A stretch of DNA of 64,000 nucleotides from Caulobacter sp. FWC2 (GCF_002742625.1 NZ_PEBF01000001.1:1612001-1676000), one strand, 5' to 3'. Shown: positions 8,001 through 18,138, counted from the stretch's first letter. Notes: a model not told the origin generated them from the sequence alone. Made by a program: numbers and translations.

Positions 8001-8827
8001 GGCGGCAGGTCCGCGTTCCAGCCATAGCGCTGCTTCCAGGCGGCGTGGATGGCGGGATCGTCCAGCGTGGCCACCGGAGCGGCGGTGGTCGGCGCTTCGT
8101 TGCGCGACAAGGCCGCGATGGCGTCGGCGGCCAGCGGGCGATCGTAGACGCGCAGTTCGTCCAGGTCGCCGCCGCGCGTGAAGTTGTAGCGGCTCTGCAC
8201 CTGGTGCGGCGCGATCACGCGGCCGGCGACGCCGAACTGGTCGAGACCGGCGTCATAGACCGCCTTGGTCTCCTTCTTCGCCGCCAGCTTGCCGTCGACG
8301 AACAGCTGCACGCCGGTCGTCTCGTCCCAGGTGAAGGCCAGGTGCGTCCAGGCGTCGGCGGCCGGCCTCTTGTCGACCTTGAACGAGACGCGGGTGCGCG
8401 AGAGGCCGTTGTCGGTGACGAAGGCGTCGAAGCCGTGGCCGTTCCAGTCGATGCGCAGGAACGCCATGTCCCAGCTGGAGTGGTCGGCATAGCCGACGCG
8501 GAAGATCACGAACGGCGCGACCCCGACCGGATAGCCCGAGCGCCAGAAGAAGGAGAGCGTACCGCGCTGGGCCTGGATGTTGCCGGGCGCGTTCCACGAG
8601 ACGACGCCGTCGTCCTCGGCATGGAAGCCCTTGCCCGCCCTGCCGTCGGCGATGGGCGTGACCTTGTCGGCGAAGTTGGGGATCGGGTCGCCGGCGGCGA
8701 CATCGGCGACCAGGCCCTTGTCGCCGGAGACCTTGAACAGCAACGCGGGCTCATTGGTTTGCGCCGCGACGGCCGCGTTGGCGAGGATCAGCGCGCAGGC
8801 CGAGCCCAGGAAAATCGCCTTCATCAT
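5036..8827 (-). CDS. Giant secreted LamG-domain protein, putative carbohydrate-active
   Basis: 1263 residues. A signal peptide (about 1-22) is followed by a LamG/concanavalin-type jelly roll (about 25-240, with FVDGKLAAKK and DLDELRVYDRPL). A second beta-rich region (about 285-440) and a long region follow with repeated aromatic and acidic motifs typical of helical-toroid enzymes (FVNWWIDERQADFGDF, DTDLLQQWPG, EGINSNSEAMYVN, HFNTNWYSGKIAYREGP). The C-terminus is beta-sandwich-like with a DANGDDQIDG calcium-type loop (about 1100-1110). I cannot assign a glycoside hydrolase or lyase family. A tandem ATG follows GGAGGAGAC; the second one (8824) is better spaced. It is coupled to the GlcG-like gene and divergent from pccA. 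Confidence 0.8.
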   Translation of the reverse strand: MMKAIFLGSACALILANAAVAAQTNEPALLFKVSGDKGLVADVAAGDPIPNFADKVTPIADGRAGKGFHAEDDGVVSWNAPGNIQAQRGTLSFFWRSGYPVGVAPFVIFRVGYADHSSWDMAFLRIDWNGHGFDAFVTDNGLSRTRVSFKVDKRPAADAWTHLAFTWDETTGVQLFVDGKLAAKKETKAVYDAGLDQFGVAGRVIAPHQVQSRYNFTRGGDLDELRVYDRPLAADAIAALSRNEAPTTAAPVATLDDPAIHAAWKQRYGWNADLPPLLTDEKTTIRKVEFKDTKDIKEWMWKGVDGIAETTWPGVYNRSRLPGRDDYFQLPDWNVYVDGGKALTLTLPDEPVNRIEIQGPAYGDLSWAAKAGEKGAVIGTRLKDQERTVGAWAKPITGGILTFTNVAQETPIQEIWAYNVTAGAEPKDAFKMSYTVRADVAPDYLNLASLNAYITGRHPTGERATVVALPEGAPSRKRPAGDLSGSPAIGGLPIVHVLIPSGFGDAPAAQALARNWAYGWENARDGLDGIAIDIPALPGAAGTTIPLNIQVKDPIWRGRNMIDVSVSVKSGEARTVWLDMRDRILTQDSLYLTIAADSTDFGPKALDGAKIRLVLKDRDKAKVEHIQDRLNQVKDNWAFLVEEHTTSKRQGLYRRLYADISDLLKVDPDNQIGREYWGDITYGSQGWPAFEQPKPTDATPLWAFRQLEDLKLVSKFVNWWIDERQADFGDFGGGLSDDTDLLQQWPGLALMGVQPDKITHSLNRLTDAVYKNGMFTDGLSTIVTDELHAYEEGINSNSEAMYVNYGDPLAVERLFTTVKALPRVVDKNPAGHVHFNTNWYSGKIAYREGPWEWQKPYSFGVTHPSILISDFNGDPTAKATIIGLADGYLAHVGKDGSYPNEINWRSDAERGGTVLQGSGADGPFQVFWQAYRLTGDRKYLAPITWRISKNGLKSLSSINENAVTEMGLADANKDQIIAATKKGGALERYNAWNLTGDKTYLEGLYADEIQWNAQHMYMHTEGHWWSDRVELPSDILQRSRLGGIANKRTQMTPGHTVSWRFDGVDGTDVAVLVKDATKTGFKVIAYNTTDKPVTATMTGWNVAPGLWRVSQGFDANGDDQIDGTPETASIEFERSLGTKIALSPRQTTVIDMKLIKAGDDPAKRADLGVGRGDVTVKGASITAKVHSLGAQDAAPARLELVDAAGKVLASAATPALKAPLDLLPKTASVKLKIPAGVKVQGLRVRIVTAQPQNTALNDEVVLP

Positions 8828-8982
8828 GTCTCCTCCCGGTGGCGTTCCATCTCAGCTTCCGCACTAATGGAAACCGGTGTCATGCCTGAGCTCCGGTTTA
8901 GCGCCCTAAGGGCAAGCTTGCAAACCCGAGCGGGCCTGATAGGCCGTGCTGCAAAGCACAAAATCTTTGGGCGGAAGTTGCG

Positions 8983-10977
<1,995 letters not shown>

Positions 10978-11017
10978 GGCGACTTGCGACCTCAGGTGGA
11001 GTTGATAGCTTCGTCTT

Positions 11018-11503
11018 ATGGCGAAGAAGAATCAGTTCCTCATTGACGGCTTGTTCGGGTTCGACGGGCGCTTTCGGCGCTCGGAGTACTGGATCGCCAG
11101 CATTGGCCTGACGATCGTACGAATGGTGGTCCTGCTCGTGATCTGCGGCGTGCTGGGCAAGGGGCTGGTCGAGGCGTCGCGGATGCCGTTGGTGCGGCAT
11201 GGCCTGGACCTGCTTTTCCTTTGGCCCGCCGCGGCGATCACGATCAAGCGCGGGCACGACCGCAACCGGTCGACCCTCTTCACCAGCGTCATGCTCGCCG
11301 TACTGTACGGTGCTGGTGGGGTGATCACGTTCCTGGGCCTGAGCGGAAATCAGCTGGCGGTTGGCGCGTTCAGCCTCCTTATGCTCCCGTTCATGCTCTA
11401 CATGTTCATCGACTACGGGCTGATCGACGGGACCAACGGCGACAACCGCTATGGCCGCTCGCCCAAGGCGACCAGCACGAATACGACCCTGACCCTCGAC
11501 TAG
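11018..11503 (+). CDS. DUF805 family membrane protein
   Basis: 161 residues with about four hydrophobic segments (roughly 27-48, 60-75, 88-110, 112-135). It shows the DUF805 features: an early F-G-FDGRFRRSEYWI element, a KRGHDRNRS motif after the second helix, and the C-terminal DGTNGDNRYGRSPK tail. The family is small inner-membrane proteins of unknown function. It follows pccA by 40 bases and precedes a second DUF805 gene. Confidence 0.85.
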   Translation: MAKKNQFLIDGLFGFDGRFRRSEYWIASIGLTIVRMVVLLVICGVLGKGLVEASRMPLVRHGLDLLFLWPAAAITIKRGHDRNRSTLFTSVMLAVLYGAGGVITFLGLSGNQLAVGAFSLLMLPFMLYMFIDYGLIDGTNGDNRYGRSPKATSTNTTLTLD

Positions 11504-11576
11504 GGGCTCTTTCTCCCTCGCGACCTAGGCTCTAGATTGCCCTCGTCGGCGAGCGGCCGACTCGAAGAGAGTGGGC

Positions 11577-11981
11577 ATGAGCGATCGTAGCGAATGGGCG
11601 GAGCTGTTCCTGTCGTCGAACGGCAGGCTGTCGCGGACGCCGTTCCTGATCGCGGCCGGCGTGCTGATCGGCGTGGCGGTGCTGTATGAGGCCATCGCCG
11701 GCTACACCCTGCACTGGCTGACTGGCTGGCTGGTCTATCCGGCCCTGCTGTTCTCGGGCGCCTGCGTGCTGTCCAAGCGCCTGCACGACCGCGGCCGTTC
11801 GGGCTGGTGGTCGCTGCTGGTGCTGGTGGCGGTGATCGCCGTCTGGCCGCAGCCCGAGCACTTCCTGGACTTCATGTTCTGCCTGGTGATCGTCTGGGCG
11901 ATCGTCGAGCTGGGCGTCATGGGCGGCGAGCAGGGCTCCAACCGCTATGGGGCGAACCCGCTGAGGACGATTTCGATCTAG
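11577..11981 (+). CDS. DUF805-like membrane protein
   Basis: 134 residues with about four membrane segments. It carries SSNGRLSRTPFLI at the N-terminus, CVLSKRLHDRGRSGWW in the middle and GEQGSNRYGANP at the end, matching the same layout as the preceding DUF805 gene. The two look like tandem, strongly diverged paralogues. The start is ATG 11577; a GTG six bases upstream in frame is the alternative. Function is unknown. Confidence 0.82.
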   Translation: MSDRSEWAELFLSSNGRLSRTPFLIAAGVLIGVAVLYEAIAGYTLHWLTGWLVYPALLFSGACVLSKRLHDRGRSGWWSLLVLVAVIAVWPQPEHFLDFMFCLVIVWAIVELGVMGGEQGSNRYGANPLRTISI

Positions 11982-12044
11982 GGTCCTCTCGCCCGGGATC
12001 GCGCACCGGAAACTCTCTCTCAAAGAGAGAGGGTTTCAAAATGC

Positions 12045-12310
12045 GCCCTCGCGGGGATTGGGCGGCCTCTATCCTCGGAATTGGCGACATCGAATCCAGC
12101 GAAATCAACCGCTTCTCACTTTTTCGCGCCCCTGGATCATCGGCGTTCAACACCGCCGCATACTCAGAGCTGTCCCCGTCGCGGGGGAGGGCGTTTGGAT
12201 CCGGCCCAAGACGGCGGCGGGGGTAGGTTGAGCGGGGCCGCTGGCGGTTCCCGGAGGTTCGAAAGTCGCCCCGTCTGTACTCTTTAGGCAGATCGGTTGG
12301 CGAACGGGCA
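12045..12310 (+). repeat. Uncharacterised intergenic element, copy 1
   Basis: Positions 12045-12220 align by eye with the reverse complement of 27670-27853. Shared blocks include GGGGATTGG near the left end, CGAAATCA, a T-rich CTTNTCNNTTTT block, ATCGGCGTTCA and GCCGCA, then a GGGG-rich segment. Differences are not concentrated at third codon positions in the one frame open in both, so a noncoding element or RNA is more likely than a gene. The right boundary is uncertain. Confidence 0.5.
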
Positions 12311-12613
12311 GTCTTCGGGGTTCAAGCCATCAGCGGAGCGACAGGGCGGTGATCGTACAAGCCGCCTATCGTGGATCGTCGGGGTCGAGACGGATGTAGC
12401 CGATCGACTTGGTCCGCGCCCGTCCGGGGGCAAATGGGGTCCCGAGCTGAAATACGCTCACGCCCCCCATCCTCACGGGCAAGAACAGCCTGGCGGAGCG
12501 GTCTGCGAGCCGAAACACAAACAAACCCTACGGTCCCCGGGTTCGCCCGGCCGCTCCGTCGCCTCCCCAACACCTTCAGCGGCTTCGCCGCGTGAGGCTG
12601 AGAACATATGACT
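12311..12613. other. Gene-free spacer
   Basis: About 300 bases between the intergenic element and lipB. I see no convincing coding frame, tRNA or strong terminator. Weak similarity to the outer part of the second element copy may continue here (a GCCCGTC plus purine-rich block), but I could not align it reliably. Confidence 0.4.
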
Positions 12614-13294
12614 CTAGACCGGCGCGTTCGCCGCCTCGACCGGGCCGAACACCGTCTCGAAGCTGGCCTTCAGGGCCGCGTCGGCCTCGTCCAGGGTTAC
12701 CGGCAGGCCCAGGTCCACCAGGCTGGTCACCCCGTGCTCGGTCTGGCCGCAGGGGATGATGCCGGAGAAATGGCCAAGGTCCGGCTCCACGTTCAGGCTG
12801 ATGCCGTGGAAGCTGACCCACTTGCGCAGCTTGACGCCGATGGCGGCGATCTTGTCCTCGCGGCTCCAGCCCACGCCCTTGCGCTCGACCCAGACGCCGA
12901 CGCGGCCGTCGCGCAGCTCGCCGGTGACGTTGAAGGCGGCCAGGGCGTCGATGATCCACGCCTCCAGCGCCGCGACGAAGGCGCGCACGTCGCGGCCGCG
13001 CCTGGTCAGGTCCAGCATGACATAGGCCACCCGCTGGCCGGGCCCATGATAGGTGAACTGGCCGCCGCGGCCGCTCTCGAACACCGGGAAGCGATCGGGC
13101 TGGATCAGGTCGCCCGGCTTGGCCGAAATTCCGGCCGTATAGAGCGGCGGATGCTCCAGCAGCCAGATCAGTTCGCCCGCCGTGCCGTCGGCGATCGCGG
13201 CGGCGCGGGCCTCCATGGCGGCAACGGCTGCCGGGTAGGGCACGTAGTCGGTCGAAACCGCCCACCCAACGCTTGCCGCGTCATCGCGTCCCAT
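12614..13294 (-). CDS. lipB: Octanoyl-[acyl carrier protein]:protein N-octanoyltransferase
   Basis: LipB transfers octanoate from ACP to lipoyl domains, the first step of lipoate synthesis. The 226-residue protein has [11 protein letters not shown], the [12 protein letters not shown] loop (about 75-86), catalytic Lys in [15 protein letters not shown], and catalytic Cys in [12 protein letters not shown] near residue 180. The start is taken at ATG 13294 because the 15 upstream codons are not family-like. It is transcribed divergently from the SpoA-domain gene. Confidence 0.94.
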   Translation of the reverse strand: MGRDDAASVGWAVSTDYVPYPAAVAAMEARAAAIADGTAGELIWLLEHPPLYTAGISAKPGDLIQPDRFPVFESGRGGQFTYHGPGQRVAYVMLDLTRRGRDVRAFVAALEAWIIDALAAFNVTGELRDGRVGVWVERKGVGWSREDKIAAIGVKLRKWVSFHGISLNVEPDLGHFSGIIPCGQTEHGVTSLVDLGLPVTLDEADAALKASFETVFGPVEAANAPV

Positions 13295-13411
13295 GGTCGG
13301 AAGCCCAGTATTTTCAGCGCTTAACGGGAGAGCAAGCATACGGCCCTAATCTTGCAATCGAGACGGTTGCGACCCGGTCGGTCGCGTGTGTCAGTTCAAG
13401 GGTCTTACTTC

Positions 13412-13663
13412 GTGAGCCAGGTCAACGCCGTCAATGTCGAGATCTCCGTTCTGCTGGGGCGCTCGATCCTGCCTATGCAGCAATTGCTGCGCATGGGTCG
13501 CGGCGCGGTTATCCCGCTGGACGCCAAGACCAATGACGAGGTCTGGATCCTGGCCAACAATCACCCGATCGCCCGGGGCGAAATCCAGATCAGCGACGAC
13601 CGCATCGCCATCCAGGTGACCCGCGCGGCCGACGTCTACGACTACATGGCCGGCGGCGCTTAA
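13412..13663 (+). CDS. Small SpoA/FliN-domain protein (orphan flagellar-switch paralogue)
   Basis: 83 residues forming almost exactly one SpoA (FliN C-terminal) domain: VNVEISVLLGRSILPMQQLL, then RGAVIPLDAKTNDEVWILANNHPIARGEI and a short end. The MQQLLRMGRGAVIPL pattern and the NxxxIARGE block match the switch-complex FliN/YscQ family. GTG 13412, preceded by AAGGG, is the likely start. It is not next to other flagellar genes, so it is either an extra FliN or a repurposed domain; a FliN role is inferred only. Confidence 0.78.
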   Translation: MSQVNAVNVEISVLLGRSILPMQQLLRMGRGAVIPLDAKTNDEVWILANNHPIARGEIQISDDRIAIQVTRAADVYDYMAGGA

Positions 13664-13750
13664 CGCGTCACAGGGGGTAAGTTCGCCAGACGCGAACTTC
13701 CGACTTCCCAAACCCGATTCAGTTTGCTACCTGCCGCCCCTCACCACGAT

Positions 13751-13835
13751 GCGGTCGTGGCGGAATTGGTAGACGCGCAGCGTTGAGGTCGCTGTATCGC
13801 AAGATGTGGAAGTTCGAGTCTTCTCGACCGCACCA
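13751..13835 (+). tRNA. tRNA-Leu (anticodon GAG)
   Basis: Acceptor arms GCGGTCG and CGACCGC pair fully, followed by A and CCA. The D-arm has the leucine signature TTGGTAGACGC. The anticodon stem CAGCG/CGCTG encloses TTGAGGT, giving anticodon GAG (decodes CTC and CTT). A long variable arm and the T-loop TTCGAGT are present. Confidence 0.97.
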
Positions 13836-13850
13836 GTGTTGAACACAGAC

Positions 13851-13898
13851 TAGAGCGCTCCCGGCGAAATCGGTTTCCGACTCGCTAGGGGCGCTCTA
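13851..13898 (+). terminator. Palindromic terminator-like element after tRNA-Leu
   Basis: The arms TAGAGCGCTCC (13851-13861) and GGGGCGCTCTA (13888-13898) can pair with one G-C offset, and an interior segment adds partial pairing. It lies 15 bases after the tRNA CCA end and ends in TCTAATCG, so it may terminate the tRNA transcript. There is no long T-run. Confidence 0.5.
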
Positions 13899-13986
13899 AT
13901 CGTTTCTGGCCTTGGTTTCGCCCCAAGCGCGCTTCATCGGACCCAACCGCGACGAAACCAGCAGCTCTTGAGCTCAGGAGGCCCCC

Positions 13987-15429
13987 ATGACCCGGGAAAC
14001 CGCCGAACTGACTGACGAAATGCTGGGCGACATCCCGCTGGCCAAGTCCGAGACCCCCGAGGAGCTGGAAGATCTCGCCCTAGGCGACGACTACGCCCTC
14101 AATCCCGACTATGTCGAGATGGTGATCGACGCCGCCGACAGCGGCGACACCAAGCGCCTGCGGGAGCTGGTGGGCGCCCTGGACCCGGCCGACGTCGCCG
14201 ACCTGATGGGCTTCCTGACGGCCGACTATCGCGAGCAGGTGATTCCGCTGCTCGATCCCGAAGCGCTGGGCGAGATCATCTCGGAGCTGGAAGACAATAT
14301 CCGCGAGGAGGTCCTGGAGGCCACCCCGTCGGTGACCCTGGCCCGGGCGCTGGAGGAGCTGGACACCGACGACGCCGCCGACGTCATCGACGACCTGGAC
14401 GACACCAAACGCTTCCAGGTGCTGGCCGCCATGGGCGAGACCGATCGCGCCGCCATCGAGACGACCCTGTCCTACGAGGACGAGACCGCTGGCCGCCTGA
14501 TGCAGCGGGAGTTCCTGGCCGCGCCGGAGTTCTGGACCGTCGGCCAGACCATCGACCACGTCCGCGACTCGGGCGATCAGCTGCCTGAGCTGTTCTTCGA
14601 CGTCTATGTGGTCGACCCGACCTACAAGCCCGTCGGCGCCATCCCGATCAGCATCCTGCTGCGCAGCCGCCGCGAGACGCCGCTGGCCGAGCTGATGGAG
14701 GCGGCGACCGAAATCGATGTCGGCATGGACCAGGAAGAGGTCGCCTACATCTTCGACAAGTACCACCTGATCAGCGCCCCGGTCATTGATCAGGGCGGGC
14801 GCCTGGTGGGCCAGATCACCGTCGACGACATCGTCGAGGTCATCCGCGACGAGGCCCAGGAGGACATCCTGGCCCTGGCCGGCGTGTCCGACGCCGGCCG
14901 TGACGCGACCGTGGTCGACATCGTCAGGTCGCGCCTGCCCTGGCTGCTGCTGAACTTGGTCACCGAGACCATCGCCGTCTCGGCGATCGCGATCTTCCAG
15001 GACCAGATCGCCAAGCTGGTGGCCCTGGCGGTGCTGATGCCGATCGTTTCGTCGCTGGGCGGCAACGCCGGCACCCAGACCCTGGCCGTGGCCGTGCGCG
15101 CCCTGGCCAGCAAGGAACTGACCGCCGCCAACGCCCGCCGCATCATCACGCGGGAGGTCCTGGTCGGCCTGATGAACGGGCTGAGCCTGGCCCTGGTCAT
15201 GGGGCTGGCGACGTTCCTGTTCTACCACAACGCCCGCCTGGCCTTCACGGTCGGTGCGGCCCTGATCATCAACATCTTCACCGCCGCGTTGGGCGGCATC
15301 CTGGCGCCGTTGGCGCTGGAGAAGATGGGCCGGGATCCGGCGGTCTCGTCGTCGGTCTTCGTGACCTTCCTGACCGACTTCATGGGTTTCTTCGCCGTGC
15401 TGCTGATCGCGGCCCTGTTGCTGCCCTGA
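13987..15429 (+). CDS. mgtE: MgtE-type magnesium transporter
   Basis: 480 residues with the MgtE layout: an acidic N-domain of helical repeats (about 40-165, ALDPADVADLMGFL and LDTDDAADVIDDL), two CBS domains (about 170-300), a plug helix, and five membrane segments from about residue 318 on. The pore region carries LGGNAGTQTLAV. It imports Mg2+ across the inner membrane, gated by cytoplasmic Mg2+ bound to the N and CBS domains. The ribosome-binding site is CAGGAGGCCCCC. Its end lies only 27 bases before the predicted spmX promoter. Confidence 0.95.
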   Translation: MTRETAELTDEMLGDIPLAKSETPEELEDLALGDDYALNPDYVEMVIDAADSGDTKRLRELVGALDPADVADLMGFLTADYREQVIPLLDPEALGEIISELEDNIREEVLEATPSVTLARALEELDTDDAADVIDDLDDTKRFQVLAAMGETDRAAIETTLSYEDETAGRLMQREFLAAPEFWTVGQTIDHVRDSGDQLPELFFDVYVVDPTYKPVGAIPISILLRSRRETPLAELMEAATEIDVGMDQEEVAYIFDKYHLISAPVIDQGGRLVGQITVDDIVEVIRDEAQEDILALAGVSDAGRDATVVDIVRSRLPWLLLNLVTETIAVSAIAIFQDQIAKLVALAVLMPIVSSLGGNAGTQTLAVAVRALASKELTAANARRIITREVLVGLMNGLSLALVMGLATFLFYHNARLAFTVGAALIINIFTAALGGILAPLALEKMGRDPAVSSSVFVTFLTDFMGFFAVLLIAALLLP

Positions 15430-15455
15430 GGTAATGTTCGCTTAAGCCGGGAAAC

Positions 15456-15470
15456 TGGCGCCGACCTTGC
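15456..15470 (+). promoter_or_regulatory. Candidate sigma-54 promoter for spmX
   Basis: TGGCGCC, four bases, then TTGC: the GG at 15457-15458 and GC at 15469-15470 have the required 12-base spacing (-24/-12). It lies about 54 bases upstream of the spmX ATG. In C. crescentus spmX is known to depend on the sigma-54 activator TacA, which fits. An activator site would have to lie inside the end of mgtE. Confidence 0.65.
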
Positions 15471-15523
15471 GCCGAGACAGGCGAACGCATCCGCGTCTGT
15501 CTCAAACTGGGTCAAACTCCGCG

Positions 15524-16834
15524 ATGAAACCGCGCCATCAGGTCACCCGGACGGCCGTCGATCTCATCAAGAGATTCGAAGGCTATCGTCAGAAGGCCGC
15601 ACAGCTCCCCGATGGGCGCTGGACGGTCGGCTATGGCCACACCCTGACCGCTCGCGAGGGCGCCTCCGTCTCCGAAAAGGACGCCGAGGCCCTGCTCATG
15701 TACGACCTGATCTCGGTCGCCCATTCGGTCAACGAACACACCTACGCGCCGCTGAACCAGAACCAGTTCGATGCGCTGGCCTGCTTCGCCTTCAATATCG
15801 GTCTCGACAACTTCCTCCGCTCGGGCGTGCTACGCCGGATCAACGAGGGCTCGTTGTTGCAAGCCGCGTGCGCCATGGAGATGTGGCGCAAGGCCGATTT
15901 CGAGGGCGAGCGGATCGTCATCGACGCCCTGGTCCGCCGCCGTTCGGCCGAAAAGACCCTGTTCCTGACGCCCGCCAACGGCGAATGGGTGCCCGCGCCC
16001 AGCCCCGTGCTGCGCCCGAAGGTCGACTACGACGCCAGCTGCGCCGTGCCGAAACAGACTCCCGTCGCCGTCAATGCCCGTACCGAGGGTGACCGCGTCG
16101 TCGCTCAGCGCGAGGAAGGCCTGCCGCTGACCGTGGTCGTCCCGGAAGAGGACGGTCCGACGGCCACCGAACAGTCGGCCGCCGCGGTCGCCGCGCGCCT
16201 GGAGGCCATTCTCCCGGATGCGCCGCGGGCCGCCATGACGACGACCACGACCGCGCCCCAGCCGGTGCGCCAGGACGATCTGGGCCTGCCGGAACCCCCG
16301 GCGCCGGCCCAGCCAGCGGTCACCGAGCCCGCCCCGGTCCTGTTCCAGGACGAAACGACCACGACGTCGGTCGAGCCGGCGACGGCGCCCGTCGAGTTCA
16401 CGCCGTTCCGCCTGACGCCGCAGCCGGTCGAGGAGGTCGAAAGGCCGACGCCGGTCGAAAGCTTCGCGCCGGCCTCGCAGCCGGTGCAGAGCGAGCCGAC
16501 CCTGTTTGGCGGTCCGGCCGCCAATTCGTCGGTGTTCAACCTCGGCGGCTTCTCGACCAGCGAAGAGGTCGACCTGCGCCCGATGGACGTCTCGATGGTT
16601 CCGGCCGAGGCTCCGCGCTTCGGCAACACCAGCCTTCTGGTCAGCCTGGGCATCCTGGGCCTGGCCCTGTTCGGCGGCGGCGTCCTGTGGATCCTGACCG
16701 TGGCCGCCGGCTCGGACACCGGCGTCAAGATGTTCGGCTACGGCGCCAGCATGATCGGCGCGATCTGTTTCGTGGTTTCGGCCTATCTTCTGCTCCGCCG
16801 CCTTGCCGGTCCCGATGCGAGCGACGAAGAATAG
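15524..16834 (+). CDS. spmX: Polar muramidase-like scaffold SpmX
   Basis: 436 residues. The N-terminal phage-lysozyme (GH24-like) domain (about 1-145) has Glu19 in KRFEGYR and the GYGHT and FAFNIG motifs. It is followed by a long acidic, Pro/Thr-rich linker (about 165-365) and two C-terminal membrane segments (about 370-394 and 403-423). This is the architecture of C. crescentus SpmX, a pole-localised factor that positions and activates the kinase DivJ; Glu19 matches the residue position known there. ATG 15524 gives that numbering. DivK, the partner of DivJ, is encoded later in the window. Confidence 0.92.
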   Translation: MKPRHQVTRTAVDLIKRFEGYRQKAAQLPDGRWTVGYGHTLTAREGASVSEKDAEALLMYDLISVAHSVNEHTYAPLNQNQFDALACFAFNIGLDNFLRSGVLRRINEGSLLQAACAMEMWRKADFEGERIVIDALVRRRSAEKTLFLTPANGEWVPAPSPVLRPKVDYDASCAVPKQTPVAVNARTEGDRVVAQREEGLPLTVVVPEEDGPTATEQSAAAVAARLEAILPDAPRAAMTTTTTAPQPVRQDDLGLPEPPAPAQPAVTEPAPVLFQDETTTTSVEPATAPVEFTPFRLTPQPVEEVERPTPVESFAPASQPVQSEPTLFGGPAANSSVFNLGGFSTSEEVDLRPMDVSMVPAEAPRFGNTSLLVSLGILGLALFGGGVLWILTVAAGSDTGVKMFGYGASMIGAICFVVSAYLLLRRLAGPDASDEE

Positions 16835-16867
16835 TTTTCTTTGCTTCCCTCGGGGAAACTGAGCAAG

Positions 16868-16900
16868 AACGCCCGCAGGTCGTAAAGACCGGCGGGCGTT
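16868..16900 (+). terminator. Terminator after spmX
   Basis: AACGCCCGC (16868-16876) pairs with GCGGGCGTT (16892-16900) around a short loop, ending in a short T-run. It separates spmX from the isovaleryl-CoA dehydrogenase gene, whose ATG lies 22 bases on. Confidence 0.75.
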
Positions 16901-16921
16901 TATGCTGTGGGAGGAGCTAAC

Positions 16922-18079
16922 ATGACCAATTTCGCACCCTCGATGGATTTCGCGCTGGGCGAGACGGCCGACGCGATCCGTGAGACCACCGCCCGCTTCG
17001 CTGCTGACAAGATCGCACCGCTGGCGGCCAGCATCGACGAGACCAACGAATTTCCGCGCGGCCTGTGGGTCCCGATGGGCGATCTGGGCTTGCACGGCAT
17101 CACGGTCGAGGAGGAGTTCGGCGGCCTGGGTCTCGGCTATCTCGAGCACGTGATCGCCATGGAGGAGATCTCTCGCGCCTCGGCCTCGGTGGGCCTGTCG
17201 TATGGCGCCCACTCCAACCTCTGCGTCAACCAGATCCGCCGCTGGGCCACGCCCGACCAGAAGCAGCGCTACCTGCCCAAGCTGATCAGCGGCGAGCATG
17301 TCGGCTCGCTGGCCATGAGCGAGGCCGGTTCGGGCTCTGACGTCGTGTCGATGAAGCTGCGCGCCGAACAGCGCGGCGACCGCTACGTCCTGAACGGCAC
17401 GAAGTTCTGGATCACCAACGCCCCGCACGCTGACACCCTGGTGGTCTACGCCAAGACGGGGGAGGGCAGCCGTGGCATCACGGCCTTCATCGTCGAAAAG
17501 GGCATGAAGGGCTTTAGCGTCTCCAAGAAGCTGGACAAGATGGGCATGCGCGGCAGCGACACCGCCGAGCTGGTGTTCGAGGATTGCGAGATCCCGGAAG
17601 AGAACATCATGGGCCCGGTCGGCGGTGGGGTCGGCGTGCTGATGAGCGGCCTGGACTACGAACGCGCCGTGCTCTCCGCCGGCCCGCTGGGCATCATGCA
17701 GGCCTGCCTCGACGTCGTCGTGCCCTATGTCCGCGACCGCAAGCAGTTCGGCCAGGCGATCGGTTCGTTCCAGCTGATGCAGGGCAAGATCGCCGACATG
17801 TATGTGGCCCTCAACTCGGCCCGGGCCTATGTCTACGCCGTGGCTCGCGCCTGCGACGCCGGCAAGACCACGCGCTTCGACGCCGCCGGCGCGATCCTGA
17901 TGGCGTCCGAGAACGCGGTGAAGGTGTCGCTAGAGGCTATCCAGGCGCTGGGCGGCGCCGGCTACACTAAGGAGTGGCCCGTCGAGCGCCTCCTGCGCGA
18001 CGCCAAGCTCTACGACATCGGCGCGGGCACTAACGAGATCCGCCGCTTCCTCATCGGCCGTGAGCTGATCGGGGCCTGA
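16922..18079 (+). CDS. liuA: Isovaleryl-CoA dehydrogenase
   Basis: An FAD-dependent acyl-CoA dehydrogenase of 385 residues, the third step of leucine breakdown (isovaleryl-CoA to 3-methylcrotonyl-CoA). It has [23 protein letters not shown] and C-terminal [19 protein letters not shown] plus GTNEIRR. The catalytic base that most acyl-CoA dehydrogenases carry near the C-terminus is absent there. Instead, Glu is present in [16 protein letters not shown] (about residue 244), as in isovaleryl-CoA dehydrogenases. RBS GGGAGGAG precedes ATG 16922. The remaining leucine genes start 3.3 kb downstream on the same strand. Confidence 0.93.
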   Translation: MTNFAPSMDFALGETADAIRETTARFAADKIAPLAASIDETNEFPRGLWVPMGDLGLHGITVEEEFGGLGLGYLEHVIAMEEISRASASVGLSYGAHSNLCVNQIRRWATPDQKQRYLPKLISGEHVGSLAMSEAGSGSDVVSMKLRAEQRGDRYVLNGTKFWITNAPHADTLVVYAKTGEGSRGITAFIVEKGMKGFSVSKKLDKMGMRGSDTAELVFEDCEIPEENIMGPVGGGVGVLMSGLDYERAVLSAGPLGIMQACLDVVVPYVRDRKQFGQAIGSFQLMQGKIADMYVALNSARAYVYAVARACDAGKTTRFDAAGAILMASENAVKVSLEAIQALGGAGYTKEWPVERLLRDAKLYDIGAGTNEIRRFLIGRELIGA

Positions 18080-18104
18080 TCCTCGCCTACAGGCCTCAGG
18101 CATG

Positions 18105-18138
18105 AAAAAAGGGCCGCCCCGATTGCTCGGGACGGCCC
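18105..18138 (-). terminator. Rho-independent terminator (minus strand)
   Basis: On the minus strand a GC-rich hairpin (18138-18111) with one internal mismatch is followed directly by six T (18110-18105). The T-run shows that it terminates minus-strand transcription coming from the small genes at 18223-18532, not liuA. Confidence 0.85.

Noticed and set aside
8917..8956. CTTGCAAA and CTGCAAAG upstream of pccA as possible PccR half-sites
   Set aside because: PccR-type sites are two TTTGCAAA halves in close tandem; only one approximate half and a weaker one at the wrong spacing are present.
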